Shown: piece by piece, positions 1 to 9,069 of the stretch
How positions within the stretch are numbered: the first letter of the stretch is position 1
Layout: each line of letters starts with the position of its first letter
DNA from: Pollenia angustigena
Lineage: Eukaryota; Arthropoda; Insecta; Diptera; Polleniidae
Length of the DNA: 64,000 nt
Assembly (NCBI GenBank): GCA_930367215.1
Contig: OV884056.1
Span: 94,763,285-94,827,284, forward strand
Direction of reading: 5' to 3'
Notes under the pieces: model-generated
What the model was told of the DNA's origin: nothing
The model's database searches: none
The model's input: the letters and a program-made list of their open reading frames with translations, nothing else
Position numbers and translations under genes: made by a program

Positions 1-386
1 CGCCGCTGTGCCTATGGTAATCACACTCACTCTTATTCTTCTAAATACCCCAAAAAAAATTTTAAGTCTACTTTCTTCCACATGACAACTTACCCTGCCC
101 CACGATAACTGAGATTTTTATGATTTAGGAACGCATTGTTTTCTTCATGTTAATTCAATGTAACATTCGATTTTTATTTACAAACAAATTCAGTTATTTA
201 TGTGGTATGGTTACAATACTGAGGTTGGACTGTATGGGTGCCAACAGTTTTCTTATATATATATTAACATACATATACAGTAGGTAGTGGATACGAGTTA
301 CACAAAAAAAATTTTGTGTTATAGTTTATATTTCAACAGAAAAAAAGTGGTATACACTATCTATATATATATATATATGCCTATAT

Positions 387-465
<79 letters not shown>

Positions 466-2366
466 TATATATGTATAAGTATATTTAATGAAAGTATTTA
501 AGTTTTATTCTTGTTTTTGGTTTCTTCAATTCAATTTACATTCATTTAATTAGGAATCACCGTTTATACAATTTAATACGCACGGTTGTGTTATACGAGG
601 TTGGACTGTTACTGCTACTTGTAAAAGTACAACCTTTTACTCATATAAGTACATACATATATACATGCAACGGGTACCAAACATACAAAATTACAGGAAA
701 AAAAAAGAAAAAGCTTGATAGCAATCGTTTTTCGGTTTACTTATTAATTTTTTTGTGTGCTCGCATGGAAATATGTATGTATGTATATGAGTAGTTATAT
801 TTAATTTGTTAACAATTCTAAAGTATTTAATTCTCTTTTGTTTTTTCTTTCTTTTTGGTTTTTCTTGTTTACTATCTTCTTGTTTGTTTTCTTTTTCCAC
901 TTAGAGTTTTTACATATAAGACTTAAAGCTACTTACATACATAACATACAAATGTCATAAAAAAAAATGTGATGTTCATGATTTTTTTTCTCTTAGCTGG
1001 TGGTTGGGTGAAGGGGTTTGCCACTGTTCCTAACGGAATTTTCTTTACCAGGCGGTTCTTCTACTTCTTAATATTTGGTGGTAGTGACAAGAATTTGCAA
1101 ATGACTCTTGCCTTATTTTTATGATTTCTCAATTTTTTTTTTCGTTTTTTTTTTTTTTATTTTTTTCTGTTGTTCTGACTTGTTATGATTTTCTGGCCTT
1201 TTCTTTCTTTGTTTCCTTAAGTACCAGGTTTGTTATTTTGGCCTTTTGTTTTATTTAAACTAACACAAGTTTCACTGAAGTTTTCTAACAGTCTTTGTTT
1301 AGTCTTTTCTGAAGTTTGGGGGGTGTAAATGACGGTTGGCGTTTTAACGTTTTGGTTTCGGAACCTATTTCTTTTGCTATGCATAACTTTACGTTCACAA
1401 CCCTAGCCAGACACGGTCAATATAAGGGTTCAGCGTGCCGCACATAACTTGGCCGTAAGACAACTAGCGTGTTCTTTTGGTTTGCCGATGGCTCAAAAAA
1501 ATTAAGTAAACAGTACCAATAATTATTATGGTTATTGCACAAAAAAAATCACTTTTAATTCCAAATTGATAAACTGGCTAAGGGTTGATTTATCTTTAAT
1601 TTTACTACACTTGCTTTTCGGTAAATAATTAGTTTTCCTTTTGTTTTTAAAACTTGTTCAATAGTTATTTGTGAACAGTATTGCACTTATAAAAAAAACA
1701 TTTAATAAATATTTCACACCGAACCGCACAATATACAACAACCCACGTGAACAACTTGAACGCAATGTACAGACTGACTGCAATTTTATTTTTGTCCAAT
1801 TTAAATAGCCAGAACATAACAAAAAAAGAATGTTCGCGAAATGCAAATCTATATACCTGCTTAAGCATGTATAACATGCGTGAACGACAATATAAAAAAA
1901 AATTCTGTCTGTACAAATTATGTAACGGGAAAATCATCTCATGTCAAATAGAAGTTGTGGTTGTTGCATTTGTATATGTGTATTTATTCAAGAAGCTGGA
2001 AGTCACAATGGAAAATATATTATATTTAGCTACAGTGGGGCAGAAGTAAAATAGTAAAGGTATTGAATACAGTGGGGTCCAGTAAAAATGCTACGCTGGC
2101 ACAATTTTTAAACAAATATAAAAAATATTAGGTGAATATAAAAATTATTTGGCCATGCAATAGTGACCGATTGGACCACATTTTGCCTTTACTTCTTAAT
2201 CCCTAACAATCAGTTAAATTTCAATTATATTTTTTTATTAAAAAAATTATTTTGTGGTATGCTTTAAGCATACAACGTCTTTATTGCATGTTGGACGATC
2301 ACGCCACCTCAGTGGTTACTATTACATTTGATCCAATTTCAATAATACTGACACTATTGTTATACC
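1..2366. other. AT-rich non-coding stretch
   Basis: I see no supportable gene here. The sequence is AT-rich with many homopolymer T runs (for example around 1130-1160) and one long AT microsatellite. Short open frames exist on both strands but their translations are low-complexity or lack any recognisable domain. The sequence just left of 2366 borders a BEL/Pao gag remnant. Confidence 0.6.
361..473. repeat. (AT)n microsatellite
   Basis: Almost uninterrupted alternating TA dinucleotides, with one short break around 379-390. Open frames through it encode only Tyr-Ile repeats and are not genes. Confidence 0.97.
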
Positions 2367-2986
2367 TTATGGCGTCAAACTAGTTTTTTGGTCTTCAATT
2401 TGTATTATCTTATCCGTTATATCTGTTTGTTTTGCCAGAAATTGTAATATATCATGCTCGATATTCTCCGTACATATCTTGTCTTGCAACTGCTGTATAG
2501 TTTTCATATTGTATTCGACTTCCTTTAGTTTTACATCAATCTGCTGCCTTGTGTACTGAACACCTAAGGATAACATATCGTACAATGTGCTGATAACTTT
2601 GGATATGGTGGCGTTCTGTATGTTTATCAAAATGTTCATTATTGTATCCGGTGCCTGCTGCCCACTGATTCCTGAGTTGCTTTCTTGCATCTTTGATTGT
2701 TCCCTTATATGTTGAATGTGGGTTTGGATGTAGTCATGAGCCTCTCTAAACCTTTGACTCTTTCGTATAGTTTTTGTACAAAATATGGATGATCTTCCTT
2801 TGCTGCCGAATCACTTCTTATGTGATTGTCTATTTTTTCGAAGTTCTTCCACAATGCTTCGAGATCGTTAGATTTCCTTTTATAATATTCTATGGATCTC
2901 CTTTCTTTAGGTGTCTTCTTTATAGTACTAATCGCCCGATTTATTTCTTCCGCATTTTCGTCATGTATATTTACAATATCTTTCAA
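2367..2986 (-). pseudogene. BEL/Pao retrotransposon gag fragment
   Basis: Two overlapping-frame open stretches (2986-2705 and 2690-2367) form one gag-like polypeptide with a frameshift near 2700. The first part has the BEL/Pao gag N-terminal look: a charged helix, a Trp-x-x-Phe segment (ALWKNFEKIDNHI) and the motif DHPYF. The second gag in this window (22004-21543) has WAKFESTDNQL and DHEYF in the same order. The second part is hydrophilic and probably coiled coil. It lies just downstream of a BEL-type primer-binding site and LTR (3111-3335), the expected order. No protease, RT or integrase follows to the left, so this is a truncated copy. Confidence 0.7.
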
Positions 2987-3110
2987 TCACGGCATTTTGT
3001 TTGATAGCTCTGTGCTACTGTTGTTTGTTTTGTTGAGAAAAAATTTATTTTTTTTTTGTGTTGCTCTTGCACTACTGTTGGTATTGCTTTGGCTTCTTCA
3101 CTCCAAGATC

Positions 3111-3125
3111 TGAAGGAGTCACCAA
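3111..3125 (-). other. BEL-type primer-binding site
   Basis: On the minus strand the sequence reads TTTGGTGACTCCTTCA directly after the LTR end. It matches the TGGTGACCCC-type site seen beside the second BEL element at 22058-22077, and gives the element's orientation: transcription right to left. Confidence 0.65.
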
Positions 3126-3126
3126 A

Positions 3127-3335
3127 TGTTTTTGGTTACTGAGGATTGTTGCGTGTTCTGCCTTTAGTGTTAAAGTCCACCGCTGGTGGTGGAAAACTTA
3201 TAATAACTAAAGACTTTGGGGACAACAAATGTTGAAATGTAGTGGATTTATTCACTGTTAACTGATCTCTCTGTAACCTTAGAGCATCTGTCATCTATTT
3301 GCATTGCCTGTCATCGACACGAATAATCGTTCATT
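3127..3335 (-). repeat. BEL/Pao 5' LTR (right boundary uncertain)
   Basis: The LTR edge begins TGTTTTTGGTTACTG (plus orientation) immediately after the primer-binding site. On the minus strand it contains GTGAATAAATCC at about 3245-3256, a poly-A signal expected in the R region. No second copy is present, so the outer boundary cannot be set from repeats. I stop it where the next coding-like remnant begins. Confidence 0.5.
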
Positions 3336-4384
3336 TTATCCACCAGTCAGGAAGACGCAACTGACCCATTGTGCGTTGAATATCACTCCATGCACGTCTT
3401 CCAGAAAATATTTTGCGTTCATCGATCTTAAATTACCATTCATTGCCCCAATCAAGTGAAAATACGTGTGGACAGCCGGATTCATCCTGGCTGAATATGC
3501 ACTGCGAGTGACCAAACCCATATCTACTTAATAAAGGAAGTATGAATTTACATCTCCCGACCTATTGTCTTGTTGCTCGTCCAGTCTATGAATGTTGAGA
3601 CATCTGGTAAACCCAGCACCCGAGTTGTGTGGAATAAGGAGGTCAGGGCTGCGCAGTCTCTGTACCTGGACCCGATGGGGGCGACGCGAATGTTCGACCA
3701 TGGGTGTTTATCGTTGACGAAAAAGAACCAGTCTACACAGGCCACGATTCTGCGGTACTCTGCAGACAGTGTTCATCCATATTAATTTATTAAGGCATTA
3801 GAAAATCCACAGTTGCCAGAGTATCCCGCTGTTTTAAATTCCTCCGTAATCGTTTTGATCAAGATCTATCGGTATGCGCTATCCGAAGCTCTATGTATCC
3901 GATACAAGCCCAAAATCCAAATAGTTAGCAACTTGTCATCTATATCAGTAACAGTAACTAGTACTAGAAGTTATGGTGTCTCCAACTGGGGCAGCGGTTC
4001 TATTAACATTGACCATAAAGAATGGATTGATCTGGGCATTCTCTACAGCCAATGGTACGCCATATGATTCAATGGGGACAGTTGTTGTAACCGTGCATTC
4101 CTTAGAACAGTGTAAAGGTATGTCGTTGCGAAATGAACTGGAACTATCTTACTTTCTACCGCGGCTACAATAATTTTTCTAGGAGCTTTAAGATCGGGGT
4201 AAGAGGGTATATTAAGAATGGGTTTTTGCCTATTATTAGAAAGAAAAGAAGAACTGGGAAATAAAGCCTGTTTCTTTTCCTCGATTTTAGGTGGGTGAAT
4301 GACAGCACCTGTAAGAATGTAAAATCTCTGCATGATTTGTTTCGGATTAGGAAATGGTAATCGTATTGTTGTTGTAAATTATAG
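3336..4384 (-). pseudogene. decayed unrecognised protein-coding remnant
   Basis: Reading the minus strand from about 4384 to 3336 gives a chain of protein-like open stretches in changing frames: 4333-4110; then a frame change into a stretch with IESYGVPLAVENAQINPFF (about 4080-3955); a stretch to 3790 with KTITEEFKTAGYSG; a stretch 3785-3548 with ACVDWFFFVNDKHPWSN; and 3521-3336 with TYFHLIGAMNGNLRSM, ending in a stop. The composition is ordered-protein-like, unlike the surrounding noise, so I infer one ancient gene of about 350 codons broken by several frameshifts and stops. I do not recognise the family. It has none of the retroelement motifs (aspartic protease, YxDD, zinc knuckle). One possibility is an endogenised RNA-virus structural protein, which is inference only; another is an exon of an unfamiliar mobile element. 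It lies between two BEL fragments. Confidence 0.45.
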
Positions 4385-4445
4385 TTAATGCTCTGCACCT
4401 AGCAATATATTAATTTTATTTGAACGATTGAACGCTGGGTCAGCT
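4385..4445 (-). pseudogene. BEL/Pao pol scrap next to the 412-like insertion
   Basis: The minus strand reads ADPAFNRSNKINILLGAEH and then a stop. This is the segment between protease and RT in BEL/Pao pol; the second BEL element has the same block near 15345-15380 (DPGFNRPDKIDI). The element at 4446-7345 interrupts this BEL copy. The gag part at 7534-8264 on the far side probably belonged to the same element or family. Confidence 0.6.
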
Positions 4446-4711
4446 TGTAGTATATTTAATTAACAAGACGTGGCATAGCCCCCAGTTACAACTTAAAACT
4501 GAACTTCTTTATTGATTTCTTTTACTTAATATATATAGTAACATAAAATAACAATTACAATAATATTCTTATCACAATAGAATTATTCTTGTTATTCTTA
4601 TTACAATAGAATTAGGGTAAGTGAAAATACTCAGTTAGCAATTAAATGTAATGTTAGTAACTTTAAGTCTTTGAACTTAAAGTGTGTTATTCTTTGTTTG
4701 AATGTTTCTTA
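4446..4711 (-). repeat. 3' LTR of the 412-like element (truncated)
   Basis: 266 bp that I read as identical to 6903-7168. It contains the minus-strand poly-A signal AATAAAGAAG near 4505. The side facing the internal region lacks a polypurine tract and runs straight into protease coding, so this LTR is cut at its 5' side by the internal deletion. Confidence 0.85.
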
Positions 4712-4910
4712 TATGAATGTTTCCTATGCCTGTTATTCGAATTATATTTTGGGAGTTGAATCTTAAAGATTTTATTGCATTCAGTTTGATTAGTGAGACA
4801 TCCGCTCCGGTGTCCACTAGAAATGTATTTGAATCAGAATTAGTTGAAATTGAAAGTTTAATAAAGCTACTTAAATTGAGATTTAAGTGAAATATCGATT
4901 TATTACTCAT
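4677..4910 (-). pseudogene. 412-like pol start: aspartic protease fragment
   Basis: The frame begins 12 bases downstream of the gag stop. It contains the retropepsin motif FLVDTGADVSLIK near residue 30, with the catalytic Asp in DTGAD. A full pol would continue for more than 1000 residues. Here the frame enters LTR sequence after about 65 residues and stops, so the ILG(R/K)D-type second half of protease, RT, RNase H and integrase are absent. In this lineage pol is made by frameshifting from gag, which fits the close spacing. Confidence 0.8.
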
Positions 4911-4921
4911 TATCTGTCCTT

Positions 4922-6160
4922 CTAACTTTGGCCCCCCATATCTTGAGGGGGAATCTCGTTTCCCGAGACTCCTTGAGTCATTCTCACACGTCCCCCGTTT
5001 CGTGAATGGTGTGCCTGATTTCTATTATGGTTATTCCCGCGTCGCCAACTATTATTATTGTTAAAATTATTATTATTATTATTAGAACCATTAAAATGAT
5101 TATTTCGACGCCAGGAATTACCATTTCCCCGGTAGTTATTAAATCGGTTTTCATGATTTTGCCTTGAAGACCCAGGGCGCTTAAAGTAAAACACTGATGA
5201 ATTTGCGGTAACCGCTTCAGTGCTAGCTTCTATAAATTTCGAAACAACTTCATTCAATGAAGCAAAGTTTCCTATTTTCATTATCAATTTAACTTCCTCA
5301 TTTGCTGCATTTTTAGAAATCGCTTTAGTGACATTTTGTTTTATTAATTTCTCAGAGATATTGTATGGGTAGCCCTCTCGTATGTAGGCTCCAAATAATT
5401 TTTTTGTGATTTGCTGAATTTCCTCAGCGTATGAAGTGGCTGACTTCGACTGTTGTTTTATATTCATTAATTTTGAACATAAAACCTCAGACGATTCACC
5501 CTGAATATTAGATTCCAGTTTACTCCTTATAGCCACTATCGAATCCTCATTTGTAATTAGGTTCCTAGCTTGTCCTTTAAGTTTAGTCTTAATTACTCCT
5601 ATCGCTATTTCCTTATGCGTATCCTTTATTTTTTCAACAATTGTTAACGCATCCAAAAAACTCTGGAGTTCGTCTACATTTCCGTCAAAAGTGGGGACAA
5701 TCTTCGTTGTCTTATCTATTACTTCGTCCTCTGAACGCGTCATTGTGGTTGGTTGTATTTCTTTGTCTTCCTCAAAATCTTCTTGCTCGCTATCGTCCGA
5801 TTCAATGATTTTCTTATCAACCTCGCAACTTAGGGTAAGAGGAACTTTAATATGAATATTATGCTTATGAAAAATGTTTAATAATTTATCCCTTAATTTG
5901 AAAAATATCTTATCAGCCTGTTCCTTATGTTGTGTGGAATATCTATCATATTGTCTGTTTAAGATTTCTCTAATATTGTTAAATGACTCTATTAAAATAG
6001 TAATATGCTTGTTTAAGGTTTCCGATTGTATCGGTCTATTTTGGTTAAGGCATTTATAAGATTGCTTAAACTTGATTTCTAAGGGTTCTATACTACTACA
6101 TAATAATGGTTTCCCATTGCATACCTTAAAATAATACGTTTTTTTTTTTTTATTATTATA
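4922..6160 (-). CDS. 412-like Gag polyprotein (start codon unresolved)
   Basis: Gag forms the particle shell and packages element RNA. The only in-frame ATG is at 5743 (MTRSEDEVID, 273 residues to the stop), but the same frame stays open upstream to a TAA at about 6161-6163. It encodes more than 130 protein-like codons (with YYFKVCNGKPLL near the start) and no ATG. So the ancestral Gag began further upstream, or uses splicing or a non-AUG start. Residues after the ATG have the helical capsid look (PTFDGNVDELQSFLDAL). The C-terminus has no CCHC knuckle but an Asn/Arg/Gly-rich basic tail (RRNNHFNGSNNNNNNFNNN), which probably binds RNA. A run of 13 A residues (6151-6139) sits at the upstream edge and could have caused a frameshift. 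Confidence 0.75.
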   Translation of the reverse strand, partial: YNNKKKKTYYFKVCNGKPLLCSSIEPLEIKFKQSYKCLNQNRPIQSETLNKHITILIESFNNIREILNRQYDRYSTQHKEQADKIFFKLRDKLLNIFHKHNIHIKVPLTLSCEVDKKIIESDDSEQEDFEEDKEIQPTTMTRSEDEVIDKTTKIVPTFDGNVDELQSFLDALTIVEKIKDTHKEIAIGVIKTKLKGQARNLITNEDSIVAIRSKLESNIQGESSEVLCSKLMNIKQQSKSATSYAEEIQQITKKLFGAYIREGYPYNISEKLIKQNVTKAISKNAANEEVKLIMKIGNFASLNEVVSKFIEASTEAVTANSSVFYFKRPGSSRQNHENRFNNYRGNGNSWRRNNHFNGSNNNNNNFNNNNSWRRGNNHNRNQAHHSRNGGRVRMTQGVSGNEIPPQDMGGQS

Positions 6161-6168
6161 TTAATATT

Positions 6169-6363
6169 TTATTGATACTTATCAAATTTATCCAGCATCC
6201 AGCATTCAGGACATTCCCTATACATGTCATAAAAAGTATCGATGCACACAAGGTGAAAAATATGTTTGCAGTTCACTAACATCAGGATTTCATGATAAGG
6301 TGTGATGTAGCCGCAACACACTTGACAAATTTTATCGGATTTGGCTGATTTTTTGCTTCCCAT
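6169..6363 (-). CDS. small RING-H2 finger protein in retrotransposon leader
   Basis: A 64-residue intact ORF. It has the full cross-brace spacing of a RING-H2 domain: CQVC near residue 13, then CKHIFHLVC (Cys, His, His, Cys) and CPEC near the end. It begins with a short basic Lys-rich leader (MGSKKSAKSDK) and is almost nothing but the finger. RING-H2 domains usually recruit ubiquitin-conjugating E2 enzymes, so a ubiquitin-ligase-like role is the family expectation; the target is unknown. It lies between LTR and gag in the same transcript direction, so it is part of the element. The domain call is direct from spacing; ligase function is inference. Confidence 0.75.
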   Translation of the reverse strand: MGSKKSAKSDKICQVCCGYITPYHEILMLVNCKHIFHLVCIDTFYDMYRECPECWMLDKFDKYQ

Positions 6364-6451
6364 TTTTCTGGCTTTCCTTTGTTGTCTTCTAATATCTTCT
6401 TATAACTGTTGTTGTTACTACTGTTCTTTAAGGATATGAATTCTTATGTTT

Positions 6452-6712
6452 TTATATCTGCTGTTGTGGGGCGTTGTTACTATTGTTTTTTAAGGCTTTA
6501 CACATTATTTTTATCACATAGATAACACCTATTATTACCACAACCACTATTGAGAAAATTTCCACGTAACTCATGCTATCGTTTTTTATTGATTCATTTG
6601 TAACAGGTTGTTGTATATTTCGGCGTAGTATCTGCACCAGTTCTTTATTTTCATTTTCCTCTGTGGACTTTCCCACTTCGTAACCTGCCACGAGTAGTGG
6701 TATGGTGGACAA
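6452..6712 (-). CDS. small single-pass membrane protein ORF in retrotransposon leader
   Basis: An 86-residue intact ORF and the first reading frame after the primer-binding site. A charged N-terminal half (about residues 12-50) is followed by one strong hydrophobic segment (YVEIFSIVVVVIIGVIYVIK, about residues 49-68), then a short basic and Asn/Gln-rich tail. This predicts a single-pass membrane protein. It has no similarity that I recognise to an envelope protein and is far too short to be one. It may be translated from the same leader RNA as the RING-H2 ORF. Confidence 0.6.
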   Translation of the reverse strand: MSTIPLLVAGYEVGKSTEENENKELVQILRRNIQQPVTNESIKNDSMSYVEIFSIVVVVIIGVIYVIKIMCKALKNNSNNAPQQQI

Positions 6713-6887
6713 TATTTTTTTTCCACCAGGTCATTTAAAAAAAATTTTTTTTTTGAAACTTATAGAACTATTAAGTTTTTCTCACTTTTTATTTTACAAA
6801 TATCTTTTGTCTGTGTTTATAAAAGCCGAAATTAAAAAAAAAACACATTTTTACCGAATCACCACTGTTCACAAAAACTTAAAAAAA

Positions 6888-6902
6888 CTGTCACGGTCGC
6901 CA
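6888..6902 (-). other. primer-binding site of the 412-like element
   Basis: The minus strand reads TGGCGACCGTGACAG immediately inside the LTR edge at 6903. This is the tRNA-primed start of minus-strand DNA synthesis and sets the inner boundary of the 5' LTR. Confidence 0.8.
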
Positions 6903-7345
6903 TGTAGTATATTTAATTAACAAGACGTGGCATAGCCCCCAGTTACAACTTAAAACTGAACTTCTTTATTGATTTCTTTTACTTAATATATATAGTAACA
7001 TAAAATAACAATTACAATAATATTCTTATCACAATAGAATTATTCTTGTTATTCTTATTACAATAGAATTAGGGTAAGTGAAAATACTCAGTTAGCAATT
7101 AAATGTAATGTTAGTAACTTTAAGTCTTTGAACTTAAAGTGTGTTATTCTTTGTTTGAATGTTTCTTACAGTGACTAAATTGTATGATCATATTTCAGAC
7201 AATTATATTTTAAGTAGGTCACAGAGACATTACTCATTTGGACTTTAAATGTTTCTTGAAGTGACTACATTGTATGATCGTATTTCAGAACATTGGTGAA
7301 TTATATTTTAAGTAGGTCACAGAAACATTACTCATTTATTTCACT
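6903..7345 (-). repeat. 5' LTR of the 412-like element with tandem internal units
   Basis: Positions 6903-7168 match the left LTR. Beyond that lie two imperfect tandem units of about 88-90 bp (7161-7250 and 7251-7338), each starting GTTTCTT(A/G) and containing GTGACTA and AAGTAGGTCACAGA. Because each unit begins like the LTR edge, I treat them as part of the original, longer LTR. Its outer end is uncertain. Confidence 0.6.
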
Positions 7346-7383
7346 ACAAGCTAACATCAGGTTTTTTTTTTTAACTTAGGCAA

Positions 7384-7533
7384 GCAACGTAAGGATCTTA
7401 TGCTTACGTTGCTGTTTTTCGAATTTTTTATAATAATTATAAAAAATAATTTGTTATGTTGCTGTCTGGCAAAGTGTGGAAATGAAAAATAAAATGTAAC
7501 TTTTAACTTCTAGTTTTCCCTACACTTTGCCAG
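7384..7533. repeat. short hairpin and mini inverted-repeat element
   Basis: A 10-bp perfect inverted repeat GCAACGTAAG / CTTACGTTGC (7384-7412). It is followed by a 68-bp segment (7466-7533) whose ends are inverted copies: CTGGCAAAGTGTGGAAA against TTTTCCCTACACTTTGCCAG. The second has the form of a very small MITE. I found no clear target duplication. Confidence 0.5.
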
Positions 7534-8264
7534 CAGGTATTGTTAGTTGGGGTGATCTGGATGTTACTCACGCGATCTCTGTTTGTTTTGCTAATGTGGC
7601 AGAAACGTACACCTTTGATGATTTCTCCTTCTGGGTTATGGCTTGCAAGGACTGGAAGCTGTTTTCAAGAAATTTTAAAAGGTCTTTGATTTGTTGTAAT
7701 TCTATTGGATTACTGATGGTCCTCTCATACAGAACAAGAGTGCCACGATCAAATTTTTTCACCAGTATGTGAAACAGCATGGGATCCCACAAGCTTGTAT
7801 CCCGATGTTGTTTAGTACATGTAGACATTCTTGCGTCGTATCATGCAAAGTTTTGATAGCAGCAGCTGATGGACCAGCATTCGGTTGATCTAAAAGCTGT
7901 TACATTATAGTTGTTACGAGAACCCGTAGATTATTGTATCGTTATTGCAATAGGTTCCAGGCGGTTGTGTAGTTTTCGGCTGTAGCTGAAAGATGGCTTA
8001 TTAGCCTTTCAGCTTCGCGCCCCAAGTTTGATTTCAGGTATCACAAAACGTTTGTGCCGTATGAATATATTGATTGTCGACTAGTTGTGTAAACAAGTCG
8101 AAAAGGGCTCTCCACTTTAAATAATCTCCATTGAATTTTAGGGTTGTGACTTTTGGCAGTGGTAGAACGTTGTGTTGCATTGGTTTCAAACCTTGCTCTG
8201 GAGTGCGGGAAGATAGCTTGAAATATTCAATGACCATTTTCTTCAGAATTTTATAGGACTTCAT
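7534..8264 (-). pseudogene. BEL/Pao gag remnant (DUF1759-type region)
   Basis: Two open pieces, 8264-8034 and 7828-7568, lie in different frames. The first has LKFNGDYLKWRALFDLF, which aligns with IPKFEGDYMKWKEFHDLF in the second BEL element (about 21360-21300). The second has LWDPMLFHILVKKFD and QIKDLLKFLENSFQSL, which match WDPLLIHLLLKGLD and IKDFLNFLERNFQSV of that element. The zinc-knuckle region is lost. This copy is more diverged than the 12674-22850 element. Confidence 0.75.
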
Positions 8265-8265
8265 G

Positions 8266-8412
8266 TTGTAATAAAAAATATGTTTTTTTATTTGTCTTTG
8301 AATTTAAAAGGAGCTTTATTTAGAACTCAGGAGTTCTTATTTTGCTTAGCTCTACTCTTAGATTAATTCTACAATACTTAAACTATCTTCTTAAATACTA
8401 TTTTGGTTTTTC
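8266..8412 (-). repeat. probable degenerate 3' LTR of the second Gypsy element
   Basis: The stretch begins TGTTGTAATAAAAAATATG and contains TTTATT poly-A-type signals. It loosely follows the layout of the right LTR (TTGTAGTAATAAAAAACTTG at 12160). Similarity is weak, so this rests mainly on position. Confidence 0.35.
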
Positions 8413-9069
8413 TTAGTTATACGCAAACGTATAATATGGAATCCATTCGTCCCAATTACCATCTTCCACAAAAGATAAAAAGTATTCGTTGAGAACCCTA
8501 TGGTTCCTCTCTACCGTGCCTAAAGTTTCATGATGATAAGGCGCTGAGAATCTCTGTTCAATCTTTAATAACTTGCAAATCTCATTCATAAGCTCATTCG
8601 TAAACTCCGTTCCCCTGTCTGACTTAAGGATTCTAAATATCCCGTACTTCAGTATCACATTCTCTGTTAATGCCTTAGCTATTGACTTCGCTTTCTTCGT
8701 TTCCATAGGACAAGCAACTATATACTTTGTCAATTCGCAATGCATCGTCAGTATGTACCTGAAATTCTTCGTCGGTCTAAGAGGACCTACTGTGTCTATT
8801 ACAACTGTATCAAAACTATTTGTAGGGGTATTAGTTACCTTAAACGGTTCCTTCGTGTGCTTCACCTGCTTGTTTCTTTGGCATAAGTCACACTTCGATA
8901 TAAATGCTTTCACCATTCTTGACATATTTTTCCAAACGTACTTTTGTCTAATCCTTAACAACGTTTTCCTTACACCAAAATGACCTCCCTGCGGGGTGTT
9001 ATGATGTAGTTCTGTTAATTTCATCTTTTTATCTGTATCCGTTATGATCTGAGGTTTATTATATAGCAA
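8413..9069 (-). pseudogene. Gypsy integrase, C-terminally truncated
   Basis: The 218-residue frame carries the integrase zinc-binding HHCC region (H-H...CDLCQR) followed by the DDE catalytic core. The first Asp is in VVIDTVGPL, the second in LKSDRGTEF, and Glu in TLGTVERNHR, with the expected 35-residue spacing between the last two. It stops at YYTFAYN, just after the core, so the C-terminal DNA-binding part is absent. Without it and with a broken RT this copy should be inactive. Confidence 0.9.

Larger units (their letters stand above)
4446..7345 (-). mobile_element. 412-like Gypsy LTR retrotransposon, internally deleted
   Basis: Two LTR segments (4446-4711 and 6903-7168) appear identical by eye and enclose, reading leftward: primer-binding site, a small membrane-protein ORF, a RING-H2 ORF, gag and a protease stub. 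RT, RNase H and integrase are missing. The deletion joins protease coding directly to LTR sequence at a repeated GAATGTTTC. The primer-binding site TGGCGACCGTGACAG and LTR start TGTAGTAT resemble the 412/mdg1 lineage as I recall it. LTR identity implies a recent insertion or a recent recombination. I cannot find a target duplication, so the outer ends may be rearranged. The element cannot be autonomous without pol. Confidence 0.8.

Noticed and set aside
287..478. Open frame across the AT microsatellite
   Set aside because: It encodes only Tyr-Ile repeats from the dinucleotide run; no start context or domain.
3570..4173. Plus-strand open frames opposite the unrecognised remnant
   Set aside because: The minus-strand reading gives a longer ordered chain across frames and agrees with the orientation of all neighbours. 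The plus-strand peptides look like shadows.
8573..8983. 136-codon plus-strand frame
   Set aside because: It is antisense to the Gypsy integrase with its full DDE motif set.
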